This document shows positions 17,715 through 26,385 of a stretch of 64,000 bases of DNA, in pieces. Each line of letters opens with the position of its first letter. Position 1 is the stretch's first letter. The stretch comes from JAGLOK01 sp963676355 (lineage in GTDB: Bacteria; Bacillota; Clostridia; Christensenellales; UMGS416), in contig OY781093.1 in assembly GCA_963676355.1 (NCBI GenBank), positions 806,001 to 870,000 of the forward strand. The letters are read 5' to 3'. The notes under the pieces were generated by a model. That model was not told the origin of the DNA. It saw only the letters and a list, made by a program, of their open reading frames with translations, and did not search any database. The translations under genes were made by a program, and so were the position numbers.

Positions 17715-19430
17715 ATGAAGGATTTGAAACCTAACAAAAACAAACCAAAACCAAATGCATATGGTATGCGTGCATACTATAATATTCCTACCCCTATGCG
17801 GGACTCAACAGTACTATATTCTGACTTGTACCTTCCGGAAAAAGAAGGGAAATATCCTGTTATTATAATAAGATACCCATATGATAAAAGTGATATTAAA
17901 AGACAGTGGCATATCTATGACCCCGCGATCTATATAGAGCGCGGATATGGCGTGATGGTGCAGGATGTTCGAGGGACAGGTGAGAGCGAAGGAGATTTTT
18001 TTCCTTGGGTTTCCGATGGTAAGGATGGCTATGACACAGTTGAATGGACGGCGAGCCAAAAGTGGTGTGACGGAAATGTTGGCATGATGGGATTATCGTT
18101 TTTTGGGTTCAGCCAGATGGTGACGGCAGTTGAGCGTCCACCACATCTTAAGGCTGTTTGTCCCTTCCAGATAGGGCTTACGCTTAATATTAATAATAAT
18201 GTGCGCGGGTTTGTTTTTTCATCACACATAGGATGGGTGCTGAGTTTTGCACTTGACCGATTGAAAAAAGGCTGGTATGACGAAAGCGTATCTCCTGAAT
18301 ATATAAAACTGATTGAAGGTTATATGAGTAACTTGTTAGATCAGCTTAAGCATCTTCCTATAAAGGAAATGCCGGCTGCGCAGATTAAGGGCTTTCCAGC
18401 AGTTGAAGAATATGTGACACATATCCTAGAAAACTTTGATAACCCAGAGTATTACAGGCGTGAAGGAAAGCTCATGAATTTTGAGGATGTTGAAGTTCCT
18501 GTGTTTGGGCTTGCCGGATGGATGGATACGACCCGAAACGGAGTGGTGGACCATTATCTGGGATTTAAAGAAAGCGGCAGGGAAAACGTTAAGCGCGGAC
18601 AGAAGCTGGTGCTTGGTCCATGGCAGCATGGCGGCACTTTGTTCCCAGGTACAAATGAAATAGATCTCGGTAATGAAGCTTCCGGAAAGGCAATAGGAGT
18701 GGAGAACATGATGGTCAGCTTTTTTGACCGTTATGTGAAAGGTATCGAAAATGATTGGGAGCAAAAGCCTCCGGTTAAGATATTTGTAATGGGAAAGAAC
18801 ATATGGAGAGAGGAGAAAGAGTTTCCTCCGAAACGTGCGGCAGTAAAAGAGATTTATCTGCATTCAGGAGGCAAGTTAAGCCCAGATGTTCCGAGAGATG
18901 AGAAATATGACTCTTTTGAATATAATCCGGAAAATCCAGTTCCGACTATGCCTTCGATGACAGATCACAGCAAACTGGAAGAGCGCGAAGATATATTGGT
19001 TTATACTTCGGATGCGATGGAAAGCGCACTTGAAGTGACAGGCCTGCCAAAGCTTGCGCTGCACATATCTTCATCGGCACGAGACACAGATTTTTGTGCC
19101 AAAATATTGGATGTATGCCCAGACGGGAGAGCTCTTTTAGTAGGCGACGGTGCAATTCGCTTGAGGTATCGCAACGGATGGGAACCGGAATATCTTGAAA
19201 AAGACGGCATATATGAAATAGAAATTCCACTTGAATATATTAGCTATGCTTTCATGCCAGGACATAGGATAAGAGTACATGTGACGAGTTCAAACTTTCC
19301 GAAGTTTGACTTTAACCACAACACAGGAAATCGTCCGGCTGGAGATGCTGAAATGATAATTGCCAATAACAAAGTGCATTATGACATGGAAAATAGATCA
19401 AGACTCATTTTGCCGGTAATTGAAGACTGA
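17715..19430 (+). CDS. CocE/NonD-family acyl hydrolase (paralogue 3, triad intact)
   Basis: Third member of the cocaine-esterase/X-Pro-dipeptidyl-peptidase-like family in the window. The nucleophile is Ser128 in GLSFFG, the acid Asp271 in GWMDTT and the base His305 in GPWQHGG. The C-terminal jelly-roll domain follows INVMGKN-like text at about residue 355 (FVMGKNIWREE). The ATG at 17715 is favoured because GGAGG lies 5 bases upstream and the length then matches the paralogues; an in-frame ATG at 17667 with AAAGG is an alternative. It is closer in sequence to the inactive paralogue at 15749 than to the one at 6002 (for example both have NN-x-RGF followed by SSHIGW-like text). Cytoplasmic, as no signal peptide is seen. 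Confidence 0.85.
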   Translation: MKDLKPNKNKPKPNAYGMRAYYNIPTPMRDSTVLYSDLYLPEKEGKYPVIIIRYPYDKSDIKRQWHIYDPAIYIERGYGVMVQDVRGTGESEGDFFPWVSDGKDGYDTVEWTASQKWCDGNVGMMGLSFFGFSQMVTAVERPPHLKAVCPFQIGLTLNINNNVRGFVFSSHIGWVLSFALDRLKKGWYDESVSPEYIKLIEGYMSNLLDQLKHLPIKEMPAAQIKGFPAVEEYVTHILENFDNPEYYRREGKLMNFEDVEVPVFGLAGWMDTTRNGVVDHYLGFKESGRENVKRGQKLVLGPWQHGGTLFPGTNEIDLGNEASGKAIGVENMMVSFFDRYVKGIENDWEQKPPVKIFVMGKNIWREEKEFPPKRAAVKEIYLHSGGKLSPDVPRDEKYDSFEYNPENPVPTMPSMTDHSKLEEREDILVYTSDAMESALEVTGLPKLALHISSSARDTDFCAKILDVCPDGRALLVGDGAIRLRYRNGWEPEYLEKDGIYEIEIPLEYISYAFMPGHRIRVHVTSSNFPKFDFNHNTGNRPAGDAEMIIANNKVHYDMENRSRLILPVIED

Positions 19431-19461
19431 TAACGCAGGTAAAAAAGGAAAGGATAACAAT

Positions 19462-20664
19462 ATGAAAAAAGAAAATCATAAAAACCAAGCTTTGTACAGC
19501 CACATGCTTTTTTTCGACCCGCCGGGCTTTCCGTTCAAGGAAAAAGACGACACTCCGAATGCGATTGATCCCTCTGCGGGAACACAGTTGGAATTGCCTG
19601 CGGTAGGACCGATTTTCGGACCTTATAAACCACAGCCTTGCATTGAGGTGCAGGAGGACGGAAGCGTTTTGGTGCGCTATTATGCCCCAAAGGCAAAATG
19701 TGTGCAGTTAGGCGGCACAGGCGGTTCTATGACTGAGCTTTATGATATGCAAAAAAACGAAGACGGAATGTGGAGCGTTTTGATTGAGGGCATTGCCCCT
19801 GGGGTTCACTGCCACATGTATCTGGTGGACGGAGTGCTTACGCTAAATCCTTCTGCGCCTATATGCATAAGCGGACATTATGCAATGAACTTCTTTGATA
19901 TACCCTACCCTGACCGAGACTTCTATCTTCTAAAAGACGTGCCACATGGAACCATACGCATGGATATAATGAAATCGGACATTACAGGGCGCTGGCGCAA
20001 TGTTTGGGTGTATACACCGCCGGGTTATGATGAAAATGCAGATAAAAAGTACCCAGTTATGTATATTCAGCACGGAGGCGGAGAGAATGAAACATCATGG
20101 TTTTGGGAAGGTAAGCTAAACTATATAGCGGATAATCTTTTGTCTGAGAGTGCTTGTGAAGAGATGATTATCGTGTGTGCTGCGGGATATGCGACGGAAA
20201 AGACTGAAAACGGACTGTCTCAGGATACGCTATATGAAGAAGCACTGATTAATGAAATAGTGCCGTTTATTGATTCAAAATATCGTACATTGACTACACC
20301 TGAAAAAAGAGCACTTTGTGGTCTTTCCATGGGCGGCGGACAGGCAAAGCAGATTGCGTTTTCACATACAGACGTATTTGCTAATCTTGGGCAGTTTTCA
20401 AGCGGAAGCGGCTTTCAGGTGGAAGGCGGAGAAACCGATTTTTCCGAGTTGTTCGCATCGCCTGAACACTTTAACTCAGTAATGGAAGTAACTTTTATTA
20501 CGTGCGGAACGGATGATCCGCGCTTTGGATATACATCGGAGCAGACCAAAGCCTATACCGACCGAGGATACGATGTGGAATTCGTTTCATATCCGGGATA
20601 TCACGAGTGGGATGTCTGGCGTTTGAGCGCGATGGATTTTATGAAAAGGCTATTTAGTAAATAA
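19462..20664 (+). CDS. Feruloyl-esterase-like hydrolase with N-terminal Ig-like domain
   Basis: Two-domain esterase. Residues about 50-150 resemble the early-set (CBM48/Ig-like) domain found before the catalytic domain in Fae1/XynZ-type feruloyl and acetyl esterases. The catalytic domain (about 165-400, PF00756) has MYIQHGGGENETSWFW near the oxyanion hole, nucleophile Ser289 in GLSMGGGQ, and a late His in GYHEWDVW. The start is the ATG at 19462, 8 bases after AGGAAAGG; the reading from 19420 would overlap the upstream gene. No signal peptide is present, unusual for a wall-degrading enzyme and consistent with action on imported fragments. Last gene of its operon, before the terminator at 20697. 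Confidence 0.82.
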   Translation: MKKENHKNQALYSHMLFFDPPGFPFKEKDDTPNAIDPSAGTQLELPAVGPIFGPYKPQPCIEVQEDGSVLVRYYAPKAKCVQLGGTGGSMTELYDMQKNEDGMWSVLIEGIAPGVHCHMYLVDGVLTLNPSAPICISGHYAMNFFDIPYPDRDFYLLKDVPHGTIRMDIMKSDITGRWRNVWVYTPPGYDENADKKYPVMYIQHGGGENETSWFWEGKLNYIADNLLSESACEEMIIVCAAGYATEKTENGLSQDTLYEEALINEIVPFIDSKYRTLTTPEKRALCGLSMGGGQAKQIAFSHTDVFANLGQFSSGSGFQVEGGETDFSELFASPEHFNSVMEVTFITCGTDDPRFGYTSEQTKAYTDRGYDVEFVSYPGYHEWDVWRLSAMDFMKRLFSK

Positions 20665-20696
20665 CACCTTGTTTGAACATGTTTTCAGCTTGTCAG

Positions 20697-20724
20697 AAAA
20701 ATCCGACTTAGTTCGGATTTTTTT
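20697..20724 (+). terminator. Rho-independent terminator
   Basis: AAAAATCCGA pairs with TTCGGATTTTT around a 5-base loop and ends in seven T residues, 33 bp after the esterase stop. It closes the hydrolase region. Confidence 0.85.
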
Positions 20725-21396
20725 GATGGCAGAATTTTTAATAGCCTAGTTTTTTTAGATAAGGCAAAGAATGACGGTGCAGTGTTTTGATGGTTTATTA
20801 TTTCAAGTTATCAAAGACGGTTATTTTTGTTTGCTTTCGTTTTATCGTATTATTCTCCTCATTAAATGATTACTAAAATTATATGATTAAAATATTATTA
20901 TGTTAATAAATCTTCTTCTTTTAATAGTAATATAGAATAATTTATCGAATAAAGAACATTAAGAATTTCACAGAACTTTCTATAGCTTTTTCAATACAAA
21001 ATACACTTTTATATCCACAAAGAAGAATTTTAATAATGCAATCTAGGCTGAACAATTTGTTAAGTGTATTTATTTTGTGTCAAAATATCGATTGCTACCT
21101 ATCAGATTAGACGCAATAAAATTAATGCAACGCATCAGGTTAGTGTGATTAAGCTATTCCTCTTATCTTAAAAATTCAAACTGACGAAATCCTTCTTCTT
21201 GATAGGCAGCAGTGTCATATCACAGAAACAACTCTATTCTGCATTTATTGTTTCCACAACGCGCTAGAGAGCAAAATTTACTTCTATAGGCATTCCGATC
21301 TTAGTAAAAATAATAACCTTTTTGGTCAAAAAAATGAATTCAATCTTATTTTAAATACTTGTATCATTAAACAATAATATTATAAGGAGGAGTTTC
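20725..21396 (+). other. AT-rich intergenic region without recognisable gene
   Basis: No reading frame on either strand resembles a known family. The right end must contain the promoter and leader of the binding-protein gene at 21397, whose ribosome site is AAGGAGGAG; an exact promoter could not be chosen among several TAATAT-like boxes. The region separates the esterase-rich part from importer C and may contain decayed DNA. Confidence 0.5.
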
Positions 21397-22770
21397 ATGA
21401 AAAAAACGATTAAGCTACTGGCTGTATTTTTTGCGCTAATATTGACATTAGGAATATTTGCAGGATGTGATAATACAGCAAAAGAGAAGGAGACGGCCGC
21501 ACCTACAGAGAAAGCTGAAACTCAAAAACCGGAAGCTACAGAAGAACCGGAGACTGAAGAGGCGGTAGAAGAACCTGCTGAAGAGCAAATCACACTTGAC
21601 CTGTGGCACATTTGGACGACTGATGCAGACCCTCAGAAAGCAGTTTTAGAGTTTGCGGTAGATAAGATTGTAGAGGAATTCCCCAATATCTCTATTGAGC
21701 TTACTGCAACAGAAAACGACACATATAAAACAGTACTTCCTACAGCACTTGCAACTAACGAAGCACCTGACATATTCTATTACTGGGGAGCCGGCATGGC
21801 ACAGGCAGTAGTGGAAGCGGGACAGGCGCTGGACATCACAAGCTATTATGAAGGCGATGCCGACCTTCAGGCTAAGCTTCCTAAAGGAGCTTTGGCCTAT
21901 ACTACATTCAACGACAAGATATACGGATACACATATTCTTTGAATGTTGGCATTTTGTACTGCAACCAAGAAATTTTCAACAATAACGGCGTGAAAATAC
22001 CTGAAACTTACGATGAAATGATAGCAGCGTCAGAAGCACTGAGCGGCGCGGGAATCGTTCCGATGTCAGTTGGCGGCGCTTCACTTTGGCCGGCACTTCA
22101 TCAGCTTGGCGGCTTGGCAGTAAAAGAAGTCGGTTCAGATGCCTGCAACAAGGCGTTAATTGGCGAAGGCTCATTTAATACTCCAGAGTTCATAGAAGCA
22201 GCACGCAAAGTACAGGAACTGGCAGCAGCCGGAATGTATAGTGACAGCATAATGTCTGTTGACTATGATACATCAGTTGCAGCTTTCCAGGATGGTGAAG
22301 CAGCAATGCTTTACATGGGCAGCTGGGCAATTGGAGGCGTTGACGAAAAGTCAGAAGCAGCAGTAGCAGGCAACGTTGTTGCAATGCCATGGCCAAACTC
22401 CGTAAGCGCATATGACAATGATTTCTTCGGCGGCTCAGTAGACTCATTCTACATATCCTCACAGACAGAATATCCAGATGAGTGTGCAGAGGTTCTTAAA
22501 ACTTTATGTGAAACACTTTCTGTTGAAGGCTTCAAACGCGGAGTGTTCCTTCCTATATGGACTATAGCGGGCGTTGACGCTGAAGCTTCTGATCTCTTTA
22601 AGAGCGTTCAGGAGATGACAGCTACAGCTGATGGATACACACTTTGGTGGGATACTTCACTTGGCAGCGAAAAAGGCAATAAGTGTAATGAATATGTAGC
22701 TAGCCTTATAGTTGGCGACATCACCCCAGAACAGTTTGTGGAGGCTATGGACGCATTGGTAGCTCAATAA
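21397..22770 (+). CDS. Extracellular solute-binding lipoprotein (importer C, first)
   Basis: Sugar-binding lipoprotein of the family-1/8 solute-binding type. The signal peptide carries a lipobox ending FAGC (Cys24), followed by a Glu/Thr/Ala-rich linker to about residue 65 and a binding domain beginning LDLWHIWTTDADP. At 457 residues it is the typical size for proteins serving MalFG-like permeases. A perfect hairpin follows in the gap to the permease gene. A second related binding protein is encoded at 29756 in the same cluster (shared text LWHIWTTD, ATEN-x-TYKT, APDIF, LWWDT). Confidence 0.9.
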   Translation: MKKTIKLLAVFFALILTLGIFAGCDNTAKEKETAAPTEKAETQKPEATEEPETEEAVEEPAEEQITLDLWHIWTTDADPQKAVLEFAVDKIVEEFPNISIELTATENDTYKTVLPTALATNEAPDIFYYWGAGMAQAVVEAGQALDITSYYEGDADLQAKLPKGALAYTTFNDKIYGYTYSLNVGILYCNQEIFNNNGVKIPETYDEMIAASEALSGAGIVPMSVGGASLWPALHQLGGLAVKEVGSDACNKALIGEGSFNTPEFIEAARKVQELAAAGMYSDSIMSVDYDTSVAAFQDGEAAMLYMGSWAIGGVDEKSEAAVAGNVVAMPWPNSVSAYDNDFFGGSVDSFYISSQTEYPDECAEVLKTLCETLSVEGFKRGVFLPIWTIAGVDAEASDLFKSVQEMTATADGYTLWWDTSLGSEKGNKCNEYVASLIVGDITPEQFVEAMDALVAQ

Positions 22771-22814
22771 GCCATTGCTGTTTCTAAGCTAAAATTTGCA
22801 AAATTAATAAATTA

Positions 22815-22845
22815 CCAGCCGCATTTATCTGCGGCTGGCGATTTT
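22815..22845 (+). terminator. Intercistronic hairpin after binding-protein gene
   Basis: CCAGCCGCA (22815-22823) and TGCGGCTGG (22830-22838) form a perfect 9-bp stem with a 6-base loop, followed by CGATTTTATT rather than a clean T run. It lies between the binding-protein and permease genes and probably acts as a partial terminator or 3'-end stabiliser that keeps binding-protein mRNA more abundant. Confidence 0.6.
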
Positions 22846-22864
22846 ATTAATTTAGGAGGAGATT

Positions 22865-23833
22865 ATGAAGGGATTAACAAATGACTCTCGCAGGAGGCTG
22901 AACATAATGATATTTATCTTGCCTGCGATGATTATATACTGCTTCGTTGTAATTTTTCCTATTTTTCAATCACTGCACTATAGTTTGTATGAGGATTGGC
23001 AGTGGTTAAAAGACACAAAGGCAGAAAATGTGACTGTCGGATTTGGCAATTATATTAAACTTTTTTCTCAGCAAACAGACCCAAACCTTCCTGCGGGAAT
23101 TGCTCTCAATCAAAATCCATTTCCGTCATCGGTGCTGAATGCATTTGTACTCGTTATTTTATCTGTATTTGTTCAGCTGCCAATAGCTATGTTTTTCGCA
23201 CTTCTTTTGGCCAATGGTGCATGGGGTGAGAAGTTTTACCGCACAGTATATTTCATACCAGTCATTCTTTCGGCGGTTGTGGTAGGACTTATTTGGCAGA
23301 ATATCTATAGGACTGATGCGTATGGGAGCGGCAATATCGGTTTGTTAAATGCGGTCTGCCTGAAACTTGGGTTAATAGAAAAGGAAAAACAATGGCTGTT
23401 GGATGACAATTCTGCGCTTATTTGCGCTGTGATACCAATCGTCTGGCAATACATAGGTCAGCACATGCTATTAATGTATGCAGGAGCAAAAGGGGTTCCC
23501 ACTCCGTTGCGTGAAGCAGCCAGAATAGATGGTGCGACGGACTGGCAGATAAGCACAAAGATCACTATACCGCTTATGAAGCCAATAATAAAAGTTTCGG
23601 TGCTTTGGGCAGTGACAGGATCGCTGCGCACATTTGACCAACTTTTCGCGCTCTTGGGGCAATACAGTATAAACGATCCGAATAAAACAGTTCCAAGCCT
23701 GCTTATGTATGAGCAGATAAGGTTTTTTAACTTCGGACAAAGTTCGGCAATGGCCATTTTCATAGTAGCTGAGTGCCTTATATTGACCTATGCGATAAAC
23801 AAAATGTTCGGAAAGACAGAAGTTGTATTCTAG
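22865..23833 (+). CDS. ABC transporter permease, MalF/UgpA type (importer C)
   Basis: Membrane subunit of importer C with about six helices in 322 residues. The EAA loop is LREAARIDGATDWQISTKI, at about residues 218-236. AGGAGGA precedes the ATG. The partner permease follows after 15 bp. It belongs to the MalF-like rather than LplB-like subgroup, consistent with the different type of binding protein upstream. Confidence 0.9.
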   Translation: MKGLTNDSRRRLNIMIFILPAMIIYCFVVIFPIFQSLHYSLYEDWQWLKDTKAENVTVGFGNYIKLFSQQTDPNLPAGIALNQNPFPSSVLNAFVLVILSVFVQLPIAMFFALLLANGAWGEKFYRTVYFIPVILSAVVVGLIWQNIYRTDAYGSGNIGLLNAVCLKLGLIEKEKQWLLDDNSALICAVIPIVWQYIGQHMLLMYAGAKGVPTPLREAARIDGATDWQISTKITIPLMKPIIKVSVLWAVTGSLRTFDQLFALLGQYSINDPNKTVPSLLMYEQIRFFNFGQSSAMAIFIVAECLILTYAINKMFGKTEVVF

Positions 23834-23848
23834 AGAGGGGCAGGAAGT

Positions 23849-26272
23849 ATGATTGAAGAAAGAAAAAAAGGTAAAAGTCTGCTTTTTAAAGATAAAATTG
23901 AATGGCTTTATTTATTTATTTTTGTATTGGCATTTGCGAGCTTTTTTATGCAATGGGCAGCTATTACGCCCCCAAAGGGTGAAGATGGCGCAGTGCTTCA
24001 ATATTCGCTTAGTGCTCCGGAAATTGTCTCACGCTCAGGTGAATTTACTACAAAATATGAGATGGGTGTTTTTTCGGGGATGAACCTGCTTTCGGGGTTT
24101 GTGTTTGTATATGCAGTGCCGGTGATGGCTGTTGTGGCATTGGCTGCGATGCTCATCAAGCGCGATGATATAAAAAAGGTGATATATTGGTTCACGGCTT
24201 CAGTATTTGCAGTTGTGTCGGTGTATGGACTTGTTATGCTTAAAAAAAGCACATCATATATAAATGAGATTGAATCGGTTTCTCCTGGAGTGGGATTGTT
24301 AATTTGCTGTTTTGCGGGCATAGCACTTGCAGGGGTAATTATAAAGAGCAAAAAGAAAAAACAACTGGAATCTGATATTTTTGAAGAAAAAGAAGACAGA
24401 CTGAAAAAGCAATATCTGGTGCTGTCTGTTTTGGCTCTGTTTTGTCCGTTTATACCGTTTATAAGGATATTTGTACGCGGAGGTCTTAACAAGATAATAA
24501 TATTCGGAATTAACCTTTTTGAGTTTATTCGCATATCGCCGGATGTTAAGGTTATTTCCATATTTTCGCGCTATGGAAGCAAAATCGGTATGGGAGCTTC
24601 GGCTGTGTTTTATCTAATACCGATATTTGCAGCATTGACACTCGCTATGATTTTTATAAAAAACAGATTTTTTAGAAAGCTTGCGGCGTTTATCAGTTCA
24701 ATTCTTTTAATTGCTGCTCCTGTTGCCGTTACAACAATACTATCGGATAATAAAGTATATTTTGACAATGTGTCAAACACAGGCGCATATATAGGCGCAT
24801 ATCTTATGTTTGTGATCGGCGCTTGTCTATTTGCAGTATTCATTTTCGACAAGCGAGAAGACAGCTTTAAAGCAGATGCTTCTTTGAGAGCAAACCATGC
24901 AATAGGATATATTGCATTATCAGTTTTTGCCTGTTTGCTCTTTTTTATGCCATTGACAGGACTTCCCGCGGACATCGCAAACAATATAAACATCGCAGGA
25001 GGCGAGATACCAGCTGGTATGGCATATCCTCTTAGTGTTTCGGCAGCTGTAACGCTTTTAGGCGGCGGTTTGCTTTATATAGCATATCTTATTCCAATCA
25101 TGGCTATTTTGACTATGGTATCTGTTCTAATGGATTGGGGATATGTGAGAAAAACCGCGGCATATATAAATGTGGCTTTGCTTATCATTATTCCAATATT
25201 GACATACTCTATGTTGGGACGGGCTTATGGTGAAATGGGAGTAGTAAAGCTAAAATTTGCAAGCATACTTAGTATTGCGTGCGGAGTAGCACTTTTGATA
25301 GCTGCGCTGACAGACAAAAAAGATCAAATAGCGCACAGAAATATGTGGTCGAAGATAAAGAAAGCCTTTGAAGTTGTGACCACTGCGTCTTTCGCGATTA
25401 TACAATTATATCCTTTGGTTTGGCTTTTCCTTTCATCTTTTAAAAACAACAGCGAAATATTTTCAGGGAAGGTGCTTGCGTTTCCAAAGGTATGGCACTT
25501 TGAAAATTACTCAAGGGTGATGTTTGGCGCACAAGCGGATGAGACCATACGCGAGGCCATAGCACGCTCTATGTCTCGACAGAAAGATATGACTCTGTTT
25601 AAATTCATTTTAGGCGGAGGGTCAGAAGGCAATATAATAAGATACTTTATGAACAGTGCGTTTGTTGTTGTCATAACAGTTGCAGTCGTTATACTTTTGG
25701 GCGCTATGGCGTCATACGCTATCACCCGTATCAAATGGAAACATAGTACGTTAGTGTTTACGTTTTTTATACTTGGCATGATGATACCTGTGCATGTGGC
25801 CCTAAGCCCTTTGTATGTGGTATTTGCGGGAATGAGTCTTATTGATTCGCTATGGAGTCTGATTATACCCTACATAGGCTTCGGCTTGCCCATAAGTATT
25901 ATTATTATCTGCGGGTTTATGGAGAGCATACCTTATGAAATAGAGGAGTCTGCCACGATTGACGGCGCGAATATATTCACTGTGTTTTTCAAAATAATCA
26001 TACCAATGGTAATGCCTGCTGTTTCAACTGTTTTGATATTTGTGTTTCTACAGTCTTGGAATGAGCTCATGTTTGCAACGTCATTTATAAACAGCGGTGT
26101 AAACAGAACTATTACTGTCGGCATAAACAGCATAGCAAAGTCGCAGTATAATACAGAATATGCGCTCATATTTGCTGGGCTTGTGATTGCTTCGCTTCCT
26201 ACAATAATCATCTATCTTGCTGGAAGTCAGCAGGTACAAAAAAGCTTGATTGTTGGTGCGGTGAAAGGCTAA
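23849..26272 (+). CDS. MalG-type permease with a triplicated N-terminal membrane module
   Basis: The C-terminal part (about residues 500-807) is a standard MalG-like permease with EAA loop EIEESATIDGANIFTVFFKI and the ending SLIVGAVKG. The first 490 residues are not part of any normal permease (usual length about 280). They contain three related membrane modules of about 160 residues, each with about four helices. A diagnostic segment recurs at residues 87-110 (VYAVPVMAVVALAAMLIKR), 254-277 (FYLIPIFAALTLAMIFIKN) and 412-435 (AYLIPIMAILTMVSVLMDW), each followed by R/K-K, two more helices and a KK/KR-rich end. The frame is continuous with no stop. A sensor, lipid-contact or partner-docking role is possible but unproven. 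The start follows GAGGGGCAGG closely. Confidence 0.85.
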   Translation: MIEERKKGKSLLFKDKIEWLYLFIFVLAFASFFMQWAAITPPKGEDGAVLQYSLSAPEIVSRSGEFTTKYEMGVFSGMNLLSGFVFVYAVPVMAVVALAAMLIKRDDIKKVIYWFTASVFAVVSVYGLVMLKKSTSYINEIESVSPGVGLLICCFAGIALAGVIIKSKKKKQLESDIFEEKEDRLKKQYLVLSVLALFCPFIPFIRIFVRGGLNKIIIFGINLFEFIRISPDVKVISIFSRYGSKIGMGASAVFYLIPIFAALTLAMIFIKNRFFRKLAAFISSILLIAAPVAVTTILSDNKVYFDNVSNTGAYIGAYLMFVIGACLFAVFIFDKREDSFKADASLRANHAIGYIALSVFACLLFFMPLTGLPADIANNINIAGGEIPAGMAYPLSVSAAVTLLGGGLLYIAYLIPIMAILTMVSVLMDWGYVRKTAAYINVALLIIIPILTYSMLGRAYGEMGVVKLKFASILSIACGVALLIAALTDKKDQIAHRNMWSKIKKAFEVVTTASFAIIQLYPLVWLFLSSFKNNSEIFSGKVLAFPKVWHFENYSRVMFGAQADETIREAIARSMSRQKDMTLFKFILGGGSEGNIIRYFMNSAFVVVITVAVVILLGAMASYAITRIKWKHSTLVFTFFILGMMIPVHVALSPLYVVFAGMSLIDSLWSLIIPYIGFGLPISIIIICGFMESIPYEIEESATIDGANIFTVFFKIIIPMVMPAVSTVLIFVFLQSWNELMFATSFINSGVNRTITVGINSIAKSQYNTEYALIFAGLVIASLPTIIIYLAGSQQVQKSLIVGAVKG

Positions 26273-26317
26273 AAATAGCTAAAAATTTTAATACCACATA
26301 TTAGTTGAAAAAGAAAG

Positions 26318-26347
26318 TTGAGAAATGTTATTATTATATTCTATAAG
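26318..26347 (+). promoter_or_regulatory. Candidate promoter for YesM/YesN pair
   Basis: TTGAGA (26318-26323), an 18-bp spacer and TATAAG (26342-26347) precede the kinase gene. An alternative upstream box TTGAAA (26305-26310) has no good -10 partner. Confidence 0.4.
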
Positions 26348-26385
26348 TAGAATTATGTAACATGACAAATGGAAGGAGTTATGGC

